Shown here: piece after piece, positions 1 to 8,870 of the stretch
Position numbering within the stretch: position 1 is the stretch's first letter
How the letters are laid out: each line of letters begins with the position of its first letter
NCBI GenBank assembly: GCA_038093515.1
Contig: JBBPSI010000170.1
Coordinates: forward strand, 1-53,964
Reading direction: 5' to 3'
Source: Butyriboletus loyo
Lineage: Eukaryota; Basidiomycota; Agaricomycetes; Boletales; Boletaceae
DNA length: 53,964 bases
Notes under the pieces: model-generated
What the model was told of the DNA's origin: nothing
The model's input: only the letters and a program-made list of their open reading frames with translations
Databases searched by the model: none
Program-made: the position numbers and the translations under genes

Positions 1-299
1 AAAAGTTATATTTTTTGTTTTGTTTTTTATTATTGACAACCTAAAACATCAAGTCTATTTTATAAATTAGTAATGCTAAACTTACGATTTTACAATCAAT
101 TCATTTGCATCCTATCTAAGAAATGATCTATTTCTTTATTTATGGATTTTTAGTCTCTTTGTGTATTATTACAATATTTGTAACTCGTATTGTTAAATAT
201 ACGTAATATACATATATATTTATAATACTTTCTATCAATTTAGAATAACTAAAGTATAAAATTGTAGTATATATATTTTATACCGATTACAAGAAACGA
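1..299. other. AT-rich mitochondrial-type spacer beyond the LSU rRNA 3' end
   Basis: This stretch is strongly AT-rich with runs of T and A. It lies downstream (in rRNA sense, minus strand) of the mitochondrial large-subunit rRNA 3' end. I see no open reading frame or tRNA in it. Its base composition matches the adjoining rRNA segment and not the nuclear repeats that begin near 820, so I treat it as intergenic mitochondrial DNA carried with the rRNA. Confidence 0.6.
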
Positions 300-819
300 T
301 TAATATTAGGAAAGTAATAATAACCACTCGTGATAGCTTACAAAGAGAAATCCATTGATAGTATCTAGGGGATAGATTCGAACTTGATATACTTTCAGTA
401 ATTATCTAATATGTTTGTGGCTACCCAACTATGCAAAGTTTAATAATTTGATTAAGTTAATTAATAACTTAATTAACAAATTTGTTAAATATTACAATTG
501 GTACACTAGAGAAACACAGCCTATTGGTCCTTTCGTACTAGAAGGTCTCCCCCTTTTTACTATTTGTTCCTCAAAAGGATAGGGACCATACTGACTCACG
601 TCGTATTAAACCCAACTCATGTAATTTTTTAATCGGCGAACAGCCGAACCCTTCCAAGGTTTTGCCCCTGGAGGATAAATTAAGTCGACATCGAGGTCCC
701 AAACAGCCAGGACAATGTGTACTCTCGCTGGCTATTAGGCTGTTATCCCCAGCGTAACTTTTATCAATTGATCCCTGTCTATTCCATAATATAGCAAGGG
801 GTCACTATGCCCTACTTAG
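300..819 (-). rRNA. rnl: Mitochondrial large-subunit rRNA, 3' part (domains V-VI), partial
   Basis: Read on the minus strand, this contains hallmark LSU rRNA segments in order. GGGGATAACAGCCTAATAGC (731-750) is the peptidyl-transferase region. GACCTCGATGTCGAC follows, then GGCTGTTCGCC, GGGTTTAATACGACGTGAG and GGTCCCTATC. The sarcin-ricin loop AGTACGAAAGGACC lies at 526-539. A helix resembling the bacterial CTGAAAGCATCTAAG segment follows. Only the last part of domain V and domain VI are present. The 5' side stops near 819, where the sequence changes abruptly to a nuclear repeat. AT richness indicates a fungal mitochondrial rather than cytosolic or bacterial rRNA. The conserved blocks look undamaged, so the join is recent or artefactual. 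The exact 3' end is uncertain (about 300-350). Confidence 0.9.
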
Positions 820-1803
820 TATCTCCAGTTCCAGCTGGATAACTGATGAGGTTGTTGATTCCATTGGACTGGGGAATGATGGTAATGCCTTTTGGAAGGC
901 ATTGGATTCCACAGTCAGCAGCAATGATGATCCCATAGGAAGGTGGTTCACTGGTGGAAGCATCTGGTAACCAGGAATGTAGAATGGGCTGGGTCCCATG
1001 ATGAGAGAAAGAGGGTCCTCCTGTTGGACTGGGCTCTGTAGCATCTCTGATGGGTGGGTGCATCAGAGAGGGTGTTGCTGAGGTGGTGCAATCCGTGTAC
1101 AAAGTCATTGTTTGGATTGTGTAGAGGGTGTGAGTGTTGGCATGCATGTCCAAAGATATTGTCAATGTCAAGAGGGTTGATGTTAACTGAGTTGTTCAGA
1201 GTACAAGGGCAATGATGAATGTATGGAGGTAGTGGAGATGGAGTGTGAAAACAGATATTTGATGGAGCAGGAAAGTAGGAAGAGGAGTGACAATGATGGT
1301 GCTTAACTCTTTGAGTTAACCTAGAACATTCACTAGCCTCTTGTAAGTTAGAAGGACTTGGGTAGGAAGTTGATCTAATTTGCAAGGCATGGATTTATTT
1401 CTACAAATGGCCCAATTGAAGCCTCCTCAAGGATTGAAGTGTTGCTTACCTTGGAATGACAGTGTTGGCTGCTGTTTGTTCTTGTCATTGCCAAGTGCAT
1501 GTTGCATTGTACTTGTTACAAACTGCAATGGTATGGAAGTGGTGGGTGTGTCAGGTGAGGTGAGGATTGTCATTACAAACCCAGAGCCAACAGTCAGGAC
1601 ATGGAGAGTAAAGTTGTTAGGGAAGAAGTGGACATGCCATGTTTAGTGATGACCAGGTAGGGTGAATTGCTGAAGGTGGTTGATATTGAAGGATAAAGTG
1701 TCAGGCATGTTTGATAGTGCCAAGAGGCTCACAATGATGAAGAGCAGTGGTAGAGAGTGTCAATGATCCTTTTACCTGACAAGGGTAGGAGTAAGGTGAG
1801 GAA
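820..1803. repeat. Dispersed repeat family R, copy 1 (function unknown)
   Basis: About 330 bases here (roughly 1027-1385) match, with many substitutions and small indels, the sequence at 51969-51988 plus 53640-53964, in the same orientation. Shared stretches include CCTCTTGTAAGTTAGAAGGA and CTAGAACATTCACTA. The minus strand shows several overlapping open frames of 60-145 codons (for example 812-1171 and 948-1385). None has a domain I recognise and I do not claim a gene. The left edge abuts mitochondrial DNA; the right edge abuts the 5' LTR of gypsy-A. It may be part of a larger transposon whose coding parts lie outside the window. Confidence 0.55.
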
Positions 1804-2034
1804 TGTTACGGTAGTGGTATACTTTTTCTCCCCTCTACCACTTGGACTGCTACATTCGCCTAGCCTTTTGCTAGTGTCTTTCGAACCATACAACTATTCG
1901 GATTAGTCATCACTTCTAGCACACGGATGCCATTGCTTTCATACTCAAGAAGCTTCTAGTGTATTCCTTCCTCATTTGTGCTTTCGCTCTTGCGACCTGA
2001 TTAGGGAGCATGGTCTGTGCGCAGATCCCTGTAG

Positions 2035-2078
2035 TATAAAGAACTCAGTCTTTACCCAGATGTACTTTATCTAGTTCT
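2035..2078 (+). promoter_or_regulatory. LTR-A core promoter and presumed transcript start
   Basis: TATAAA occupies 2035-2040. About 34 nt downstream, ATCTAGTTCT (2069-2078) is kept in every LTR-A copy and is the exact reverse complement of the sequence just after the LTR (2234-2243). Its distance from the TATA box fits a transcript 5' end at or near 2069. This is inferred from spacing and complementarity; no transcript data are available. Confidence 0.6.
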
Positions 2079-2111
2079 ACGCAGTTCACTGCTAGCAATT
2101 AGTTTCCACTC

Positions 2112-2145
2112 CAGACTCTTAGTGTGCACACTAAGACATAGTCTG
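2112..2145 (+). promoter_or_regulatory. Two-stem hairpin in the LTR-A transcribed leader
   Basis: CAGACT (2112-2117) pairs with AGTCTG (2140-2145). Nested inside, CTTAGTG (2118-2124) pairs with CACTAAG (2129-2135), with an ACAT bulge at 2136-2139. The inner part is an 18-bp perfect DNA palindrome. The related LTR-C at 51858-51891 keeps the fold with changed but compensating bases (CAGTCT/AGACTG and CTAAGTG/CACTTAG). It lies about 45 nt after the presumed transcript start, so it would be in the 5' leader RNA. Confidence 0.65.
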
Positions 2146-2233
2146 AGACCCAGCTCAGAAACGCTTCACGAGTCCTGCGGCTACTCCAGAGTGCCACCTC
2201 AGAGTTCTAGTTGTTAGCACCCAGTGTAACAAA

Positions 2234-2243
2234 AGAACTAGAT
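2234..2243 (+). promoter_or_regulatory. Primer-binding site of the self-priming type
   Basis: AGAACTAGAT starts 3 nt after the 5' LTR. It does not look like the complement of a tRNA 3' end (no TGG start). It is the exact reverse complement of ATCTAGTTCT at 2069-2078, the presumed 5' end of the element's RNA. Tf1/sushi-type retrotransposons prime reverse transcription from the 5' end of their own RNA in this way, so I infer the same mechanism here. Confidence 0.65.
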
Positions 2244-2297
2244 CTTCACCTTGCTTCTGCTTCTCAGCAGTAAAGCCGCCCTCCCCTCTCGCCCACC

Positions 2298-3474
2298 ATT
2301 TCCATCCCACATTCAAGACGCATCGGTCGCTCTTTCCGTGTTCCATCTCCCGAACCGGAACCCATTGTCGTTGACAACCCATCGCCGCCTCGCTCTCCTG
2401 ATCAGCCCAACTCTCTGCCCCAGTCTGACCCTGAATCCTCTTACCAACCCAAGGACCAGGGTCTAGGGCAAGGATCTGAACAGGCACCTGATGACGACGA
2501 CTACAACAGCGACCACCTTGACAGAACCCCCCATGTCTCCCACTCTCCATCCCCACCATACTACCCTCCTGTGTATTTCCCAGACAATGACGACGACAAC
2601 ATGTCAGAAAAGAAAAACATTGTCCCCAAAGACTTCTCTGGTCTGAATGAGGATGCCTCCTGATGGCTCCTCACCATGCATACCTACTTCGATGCAAATC
2701 AGGTGGCCTTCCCCAATGATAAGTCAAAAATCAGCGCCCTCCTCATGAAAATGAGTGAAGGCAAAGGAAAGATGTTCTCAGAGGGCCCTCGCCCTAGACG
2801 GGCACCCCACCGAAGCTCAAAAAGAATTCAAGACTGTCTGCGAGGACTTCCAGAGAGTCTTCCACCCCTTCGACGTAGGGGAAAGTGCTCGAATTGATCT
2901 GGGGAACCTCACCCAGAACAAAGCCAACTGCAAGGACGGCTATGACACCTATGTCACGGAGTTCCAGCTCCTTGCAGCAAAGTCTGGAATAATTGATGAG
3001 AAAGCGCTCATTGAGTGGTTCATCTGTGGACTTGACCCCCGCCTCGCTGAAGCTGTCCTTTCGTGCGAGAAAGTCCCCACCACTCTCGCCGGATGGGCTG
3101 ATAAAACCTCCGCCTTCCATGCTCAGCACAAGCGTATTGATGACCTCTGCACAGGGAAGCGCTACATTCCCACCTTCTCCTCCTCTTCCAAACCCTCATC
3201 CAACCGAAGGGACCCCAACACCATGGACGTAGATGCCATCTGACTTACTCCCATACAATGCGTGGAGTACATGAAGCAGAACAAATGCTTCATCTGCCAC
3301 CAAGTTGGCTGTCATTCAACCAACCACCCTCGCCCCCCTCACAATGGACAGAACTCCCAAGGACCACCTCCTTGTTCCCCTTGCAACCCTCAGTGCGCGT
3401 GCGCCACCGTCGTTGCCCCCCTCGAACCAAAGCCCTCCCTGCTCGTCGACTACCTGTCCGAGTTAAAAGGTTGA
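2298..3474 (+). pseudogene. gag: gypsy-A gag (capsid/nucleocapsid) pseudogene
   Basis: An open frame from about 2298 encodes an acidic, proline-rich N-terminus (DDDDYN near 2490). The capsid part includes MSEKKNIVPKDFSG (from 2601) and continues after a stop near 2661 and a frameshift near 2780 through YVTEFQLLAAKSGI, of retrotransposon-gag type. A degenerate zinc knuckle (CFICHQVGCHSTNH) lies at about 3286-3330 after an in-frame TGA at 3241. The likely original start is at 2298-2300, where CCACC is followed by ATT instead of ATG. The frame ends at a TGA at 3472. At least four lesions make it non-functional. Confidence 0.85.
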
Positions 3475-3572
3475 GGCACCCAGCAAGATGATGTCCTAAA
3501 CGTGCTCAAAGCATGTTTCAACAATGATGATGAAGAAAGACTGCCAGTCACAGCAACCAAGGTGGCCAAAGC

Positions 3573-6500
3573 TTGGCCAAAGGATTTTTAGAAGAGAGGG
3601 AAGTTTCGACGTCTTCACCTCTCCATGTAATCGCCCCTGTAGTTCTATCAAATCCCCATGCACAATCTATTAGAGTCCCTGTGTCAATTTTCGCACATGA
3701 AGGGGGACAAATCGTCGACACATTCGCCCTGGTGGACAGCGGCGCAAGCGGATGCTTCATAGATTGCGATCTAGTGAAGCGAAAGAGGCTCCTGATGGAG
3801 GCCTCCCCAAGCCACTCTGTGCGCAGAACGTGGACGGATCGAACAACCAAGGAGGAGTCATCAGACACAAAGTCACCATCTCCATCAGGATTGGAGAAAC
3901 CGAGGAGGAACGAAGTTTCCTAGTCCTCAACATTGGAAAGGAAAACATGATCCTGGGCTTACCATGGTTAAGAGAAGCCAACCCAGTAATAGATTGGGCC
4001 ACTGGCCACATCGATCTCCCAGATCAAATAAAGAAGCCCCAACACAACTCCCCTCGGGCAATCGCACAGCGCTACCTTGTACGGTACCTGGACTTGGACC
4101 CAGACTCCAAGATCGCCAAGCTCTGGAAGAAGCGAGTGGACACTTCAGCAAGGGAAGCTTACCCTGTCAGAAAAGCAACCATCGCCACTGAGATCGCCAC
4201 CCAAGCCATCAAGGAGAAAGCCATTCTCCCAACTCCGTTCAAGTCCTTCAAAGACATTTTCAACAAAAAGAATACCAAGGAACTACCCCCATCAAGGTTG
4301 TTCGACCACACCATTGACCTCGACAAAGACTTCATTCCGAAAGTCGCCAAGGTCTAGCCTCTGAACCCGAAGGAGTCGGAGGCATGCAAAGCGTTCGTTG
4401 AAGAACACCTTAAGTCCAGAAAGATCACCCCCTCGAAGTCACCTCAGGCAGCACCCTTCTTCTTTGTTTCAAAGAAGGATGGTTTGCTGCGTCCCTGTCA
4501 AGACTACTGGTACTTGAACTCCCATACGGTCAAAAATGCTTACCCCCTCCCTCTCATCTCTGACCTCGTTGACCATCTCAAAGGGTCGAAAATCTTCACC
4601 AAGATGGATATCTGCTGGGGATATAACAATGACCTCATCAAACCAAATGATTGATGGAAGGCAGCCTTCATCACCCCCCAGGGATTATTTGAACCCACAG
4701 TGATGTTCTTCGGGCTATGCAACTCCCCCGCTACATTCCAAGCATTGATGGACCACATCTTTGGAGACCTCATGGCTGAAGGGTGGCTGATCATCTACAT
4801 GGTCGATCTCCTAATTCATTCCGCCACCACTCCGGAGCATGAAACGCGCACCATCCAGGTCTTGGAGAGGTTACGGGAACACAAACTTTTCCTCAAGTTG
4901 GAAAAATGCTCGTTTGACACTGAAGAAGTCGAATACCTTGGGATGATGGTCTGGGAAGGACAGGTCAAGATGGACCCCACTAAGTTGAAAGCCATTTGCA
5001 AATGGAACCCTCCCACCTCAGTAAAGGCAGTCAGGTCTTTCATCGGGTTTTGCAATTTCTACCAAAGGTTCATCCAGGATTTCTCCCACATCGCAAAACC
5101 ACTCCATGACCTGACCAAAAAGAACACCTCGTGGGCTTGGACCCCTGCTTACGAACAAGCATTTCAAGCAATCAAACAGTCCTTCCTCTGTCAAGCCGTC
5201 CTTTCCATGCCCGACGTCACTAAACCGTTCACCATCATGACCGATGCCTCCCTTACTGCCACTGGGGCAGTCCTCATGCAGAAGGATGTCAACGGTGACT
5301 TACATCCTTGCGCCTATCTCTTAAAGATGCTCTTGCCGGCTGAGTGCAACTATGATATCTACAACTGAGAATTGCTTGCGATCATCCATGCCTTGGAAGA
5401 ATGGCGCCATTACCTTCGGGGCACGGGCCATCAAGTGGAGGTCCTCACCGACCACAAGAACCTCACCTACTTCTGCCAGCCTAACAAGCTGTCTCGCCGA
5501 CAAGCCTGCTGGCTAATGTTCCTGCAGGACTTTGACCTGCATTTTCACCACATCCCTGGCACGCAAATGGGTCCTGCAGATGCCCTGTCTCGACGAGGCA
5601 ACATTGACACCTCCGCTGACAACCAGGAAGTCACTCTCCTTCCCGATGCCCTATTCACCCGGAAGATCAACATGGCCCTTTCTGAGAAAATTGCTGCTTC
5701 CTCCCCCGCCAACCCTATGATCAAGCAATGTATGCAGGCTTTGTACGAGGATTCTCCTCTCTTCCCCAAGATGAATGCCAGCGATTGGGACTTTGATGGC
5801 AAGGACCTGTACTTCCACAAGAAGCGCTATATCCCGGAAGCCGCCCGTGTCGACCTCATTCGTTCCCTGCATGAAAGTCCGGCCGGCGGTCATGGTGGAA
5901 TATTCCACACCCAGAACCTGGTGCAGTGGGATTATTGGTGGCCTGGCATGGCAAACCTCGTCTGCCATTTCGTCTCCGGTTGTGCCGTTTGCCAGGCACA
6001 TAAGGTTAATACCCATCCCACCGTTCCCCCGCTTACTCCTCTGGCCAGCGTGGCCTCTCATCCTTTCAAGCAAGTCTCTGTCGATCTCATCACCAGTCTC
6101 CCTCCCTCATTGGGATATGATTCAGTCATGGTCGTGGTAGACCATGGGCTTACGAAGGGGGTAATTTATTCCCCTTGCAACAAAGACATTGATGCAGCAG
6201 GAGTTGCCAAGTTGTTTTTCAAAACAGTCTTCCTTCGATTTGGCCTTCACTCCCGCTGCATCTTGGATCGGGGCCCTCAGTTCGCATCTGCCTTCGCCAG
6301 AGAACTTGCAAGGCTCCTCGACTATGACTTCACCCTCTCCTCCACTTGTCACCCACAGACTGATGGTAAAACCAAATGGGTCAATCAAGAGCTTGAGACG
6401 TACTTGAGGATTTTCTGCGATGGCCACCCTGAGCAATGGGTCGAACTACTCCCTATGGCCAAATTCTCCCACAATTCCATGACTCACTCGTTGACAAACG

Positions 6501-7144
6501 TGACTCTGTTCTCCCTGATGGTCGGCTATGAACCGAGGTCTTACCCTCCAATCGGAAAGACGTTCCTCCCCGCCCTCAAGTCCAGACTTTCGGAACTAAA
6601 GGGAGCCTGAACAGAAGCCTGAACAGAAGCCCTGGAAGCTCACAAGAAGGCACAACAACTTATGAAGGAACAGATCTCTTCCAAGTTCTGCCCATGGAAG
6701 ACTGGGGACAAGGTTTGGCTGGAAGGGCGCAACCTTCGACTCAGGTACCCGTCGAAGAAGCTCACCCCAAGACAGGAAGGACCATTCGAGATCGCACAGA
6801 TTGTCTCCCCTGTGGCGTACAGACTCCGACTACTGCTGACCTGGAGGATTCATGACGTCTTTCATGCATCACTCCTGACCTCCTATCGGGAAATGGCGGA
6901 GCACAGCCCCAATTTTACCAATCCCCCTCCAGAAGAAATAGACGGAGATGAAGAGTACAAGAGCGAGAAGATCCAATCGCATCGAGGATCAAAGGGACGC
7001 CGCCAATTCCTTGTGTCCTGGAAAGCATACTCCACAGCAGAGAATACTTGGGAACCGAATGGGAACTTGGTCCATGCGCAGGCCTTGCTCAAGGCTTATA
7101 AACTGCGCCACCCCAAGGATTTCCCCTCCCCATCTTTGCAGTAA
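3573..7144 (+). pseudogene. pol: gypsy-A pol: protease, reverse transcriptase, RNase H, integrase, chromodomain (decayed)
   Basis: Protease: ALVDSGASGCFID with active-site DSGA at 3735-3746. RT: about 4350-5000, with [26 protein letters not shown] and the catalytic box reading YMVD at 4796-4807 in place of YxDD, so one catalytic Asp is lost (GTC codon). RNase H: FTIMTDAS to GPADALSR (about 5230-5590). Integrase: zinc-binding H..H..C..C (about 5870-6000) and the DDE triad at codons 6083, 6266 and 6389 (VDLIT, LDRGPQF, NQELE). C-terminal chromodomain: 6930-7110, with FLVSWKAY and NTWEPNGNL. Lesions include a frameshift near 3800 and stops at 4356, 4652, 5366, 6608 and 6617. The PR-RT-RH-IN-chromodomain order defines a Ty3/gypsy chromovirus. 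Confidence 0.92.
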
Positions 7145-7152
7145 CAACAAAA

Positions 7153-8391
7153 ATGGCCATCCCTCCTGCAGAAAACAACGCTCCCCTTCCGCCTCAACCT
7201 CCCGTTCACTCGTCCTGCCTCCCAGTTTCTTCTCGCTGGGTACTTTATGCCGCCGTTTTAGAAAATCCCGTCGCCACATATGTTCTTGAGCAGTGCATGG
7301 ACTTCACCAGAGACTATGTCCTCCAGACGCTTGCCTCCCTCTATCGTTCTTATGCCCTTGCCCGCACCGTCCACACCCATCTCTGCCCTGACAACCAACC
7401 ACCCATCTATGCCACCGCCCTTGAGTCCTCCTTGATGGAGGCTCGAGGATACACTCTGGATATTCTCCATGCTGAGGGGTTTGGCTATGTCGTCGACCAG
7501 CTACTGCCAGATATTCTGGCTCCTGTCCTGCATCCCATCCTGATGGCTCTTGCTCCTAGGGAGCGAGAGTTCTACCTCCATTCCGCCGACTGTATCAGTT
7601 ACCTCCACCCCATGGCTCGCAGCCCCAATCCAGTGCCTTGCCCTGTCGCGGAAGAATCTCCTCCGCCACTCCCTGTCACTGTGCCATCCGCCCAAGAGTC
7701 TCCTGCGACTACCTTGGTAGCTGACTCATCCCACGAAACCACTGGGGAGTCCCTTGAGTCCTTTTGGACTGACATCGACGAGCCCCAGGTCACTCATCGA
7801 CACTCCCCCCTACCGCCTCGCACTGTGCATCACCAACCTCACCAGGTGCTTCTCCAGGCTGGATCTATCCCGGGATCGGTCACCCTCACCACCGCTGGAA
7901 GAAGGATTGCCAATCGAGCTGTGCGCTCCGTCACCCCCAAACTGTCTACTCGTCGTGGAACCCCCGCTATTCAACTCATCCCTCAGGTCTCCTCCCCTCT
8001 CGCCACAGCTGGCAGTTCTAACAACTCTTCATATGGACCCCCACCTCCCTACCTCGCCAACCGGGGCACTCATAGTTCCCCTATTATCTTGGATGACAGA
8101 TCCCCTGATCCCAGCCCAGGCCCTGCTCGACCTCGCCTCATCCGCCTGCAACTCTGCTTCGAGTGCGGTACCATCAGCCACTTCCGCAGAGACTGCCCAA
8201 ACTACACCTGTCTGTTCTGCCACCAGATCGCCCCTGGTCATATACAGGAGTTTTTCCCAAGGCGTGTCTGCAGCCTATGCAGTGCCGTTGGCCACATTGT
8301 CACCAATTGCACCTTTAGCGAGGACGTTTGGGGAGATATTGGTGCCGACAATGCTTACAACGACGATGTCAATGAGGGAGCATCTCAGTGA
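7153..8391 (+). CDS. Intact extra ORF of gypsy-A, 412 aa, C-terminal zinc knuckles
   Basis: A complete frame starts 8 nt after the pol stop and ends just before the polypurine tract, in the slot where some retroelements carry a third gene. The start ATG has A at -3 and G at +4. Residues 1-160 look helical and fairly hydrophobic. Residues 165-330 are Pro/Ser/Thr-rich and probably disordered. The C-terminus has CX2CX4HX4C knuckles at 335-348 and 373-386. A middle one is degraded: C353, C356 and H363 are present, but the fourth ligand position (368) is Phe (TTC, one base from Cys TGC). There is no signal peptide or transmembrane segment, so it is not an env-type protein. A role in nucleic-acid binding is inferred from the knuckles only. 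It is free of stops although gag and pol of the same copy are heavily damaged. Confidence 0.75.
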   Translation: MAIPPAENNAPLPPQPPVHSSCLPVSSRWVLYAAVLENPVATYVLEQCMDFTRDYVLQTLASLYRSYALARTVHTHLCPDNQPPIYATALESSLMEARGYTLDILHAEGFGYVVDQLLPDILAPVLHPILMALAPREREFYLHSADCISYLHPMARSPNPVPCPVAEESPPPLPVTVPSAQESPATTLVADSSHETTGESLESFWTDIDEPQVTHRHSPLPPRTVHHQPHQVLLQAGSIPGSVTLTTAGRRIANRAVRSVTPKLSTRRGTPAIQLIPQVSSPLATAGSSNNSSYGPPPPYLANRGTHSSPIILDDRSPDPSPGPARPRLIRLQLCFECGTISHFRRDCPNYTCLFCHQIAPGHIQEFFPRRVCSLCSAVGHIVTNCTFSEDVWGDIGADNAYNDDVNEGASQ

Positions 8392-8429
8392 GGGGACTTT
8401 GCAAGTAGTGGAGTCGGAGTCTCCACCAT

Positions 8430-8442
8430 GGGAAGGGGGTAA
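8430..8442 (+). promoter_or_regulatory. Polypurine tract of gypsy-A
   Basis: GGGAAGGGGGTAA lies immediately before the 3' LTR and is the expected primer site for plus-strand DNA synthesis. Confidence 0.85.
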
Positions 8443-8870
8443 TGTTACGGTAGTGGTATACTTTTTCTCCCCTCTACCACTTGGACTGCTACATTCACCT
8501 AGCCTTTTGCTAGTGCCTTTCGAACCATACAACTATTCGGATTAGTCATCACTTCTAGCACACGGACACCGTTTCTTTCATACTCAAGAAGCTTCTAGAG
8601 TATTCCTTCCTCATTTGTGTTTTTGCTCTTGTGACCCGATTAGGGAGCATGGTCTGTGTGCAGATCCCTGTAGTATAAAGAACTCAGTCTTTACCCAGAT
8701 GTACTTTATCTAGTTCTACGCAGTTCACTGCTAGCAATTAGTTTCCACTCCAGACTCTTAGTGTGCACACTAAGACATAGTCTGAGACCCAGCTCAGAAA
8801 CACTTCATGAGTCCTGCGGCTACTCAAGAGTGCCACCTCAGAGTTCTAGTTGTTAGCGCCCAGCGTAACA
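8443..8870 (+). repeat. 3' LTR of gypsy-A (LTR-A)
   Basis: A 428-bp copy of the LTR at 1804-2231. By eye about 17 positions differ, most of them C/T or G/A and about half at CpG sites. The TATA box, ATCTAGTTCT and the palindrome CTTAGTGTGCACACTAAG are unchanged. Confidence 0.93.

Larger units (their letters stand above)
1804..2231 (+). repeat. 5' LTR of gypsy-A (LTR-A)
   Basis: A 428-bp LTR beginning TGTTACGGTAGTGG and ending CAGTGTAACA. It holds a TATAAA box (2035-2040), a conserved GGTCTGTGCGCAGA block upstream of it, the presumed start of R (2069), and a two-stem hairpin (2112-2145). Confidence 0.93.
1804..8870 (+). mobile_element. Ty3/gypsy chromovirus-type LTR retrotransposon (gypsy-A), complete but decayed
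   Basis: The two LTRs are both 428 bp (1804-2231 and 8443-8870), start TGTTACGG and end GTAACA, and bound a 7.07-kb element. Internal order is a primer-binding site, gag, protease, RT, RNase H, integrase, chromodomain, an extra ORF, a polypurine tract and the 3' LTR. Flanking 5-mers are AGGAA and AAGAA, an apparent target duplication with one mismatch. I count about 17 differences between the LTRs (about 4%), mostly transitions. Gag and pol carry roughly a dozen stops or frameshifts and the RT catalytic motif is altered, so the copy is not autonomous. Solo LTRs of the same family occur at 23240, 28597, 33435, 34323 and 36226. Confidence 0.93.

Noticed and set aside
812..1385. Overlapping minus-strand ORFs in repeat R as a gene
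   Set aside because: No domain, and the 812-1171 frame runs to the mitochondrial junction; kept only as repeat.
7754..8545. 263-codon plus-strand ORF overlapping the gypsy-A extra ORF
   Set aside because: Shifted-frame shadow of the 7153-8391 ORF; lacks the zinc knuckles and runs into the LTR.
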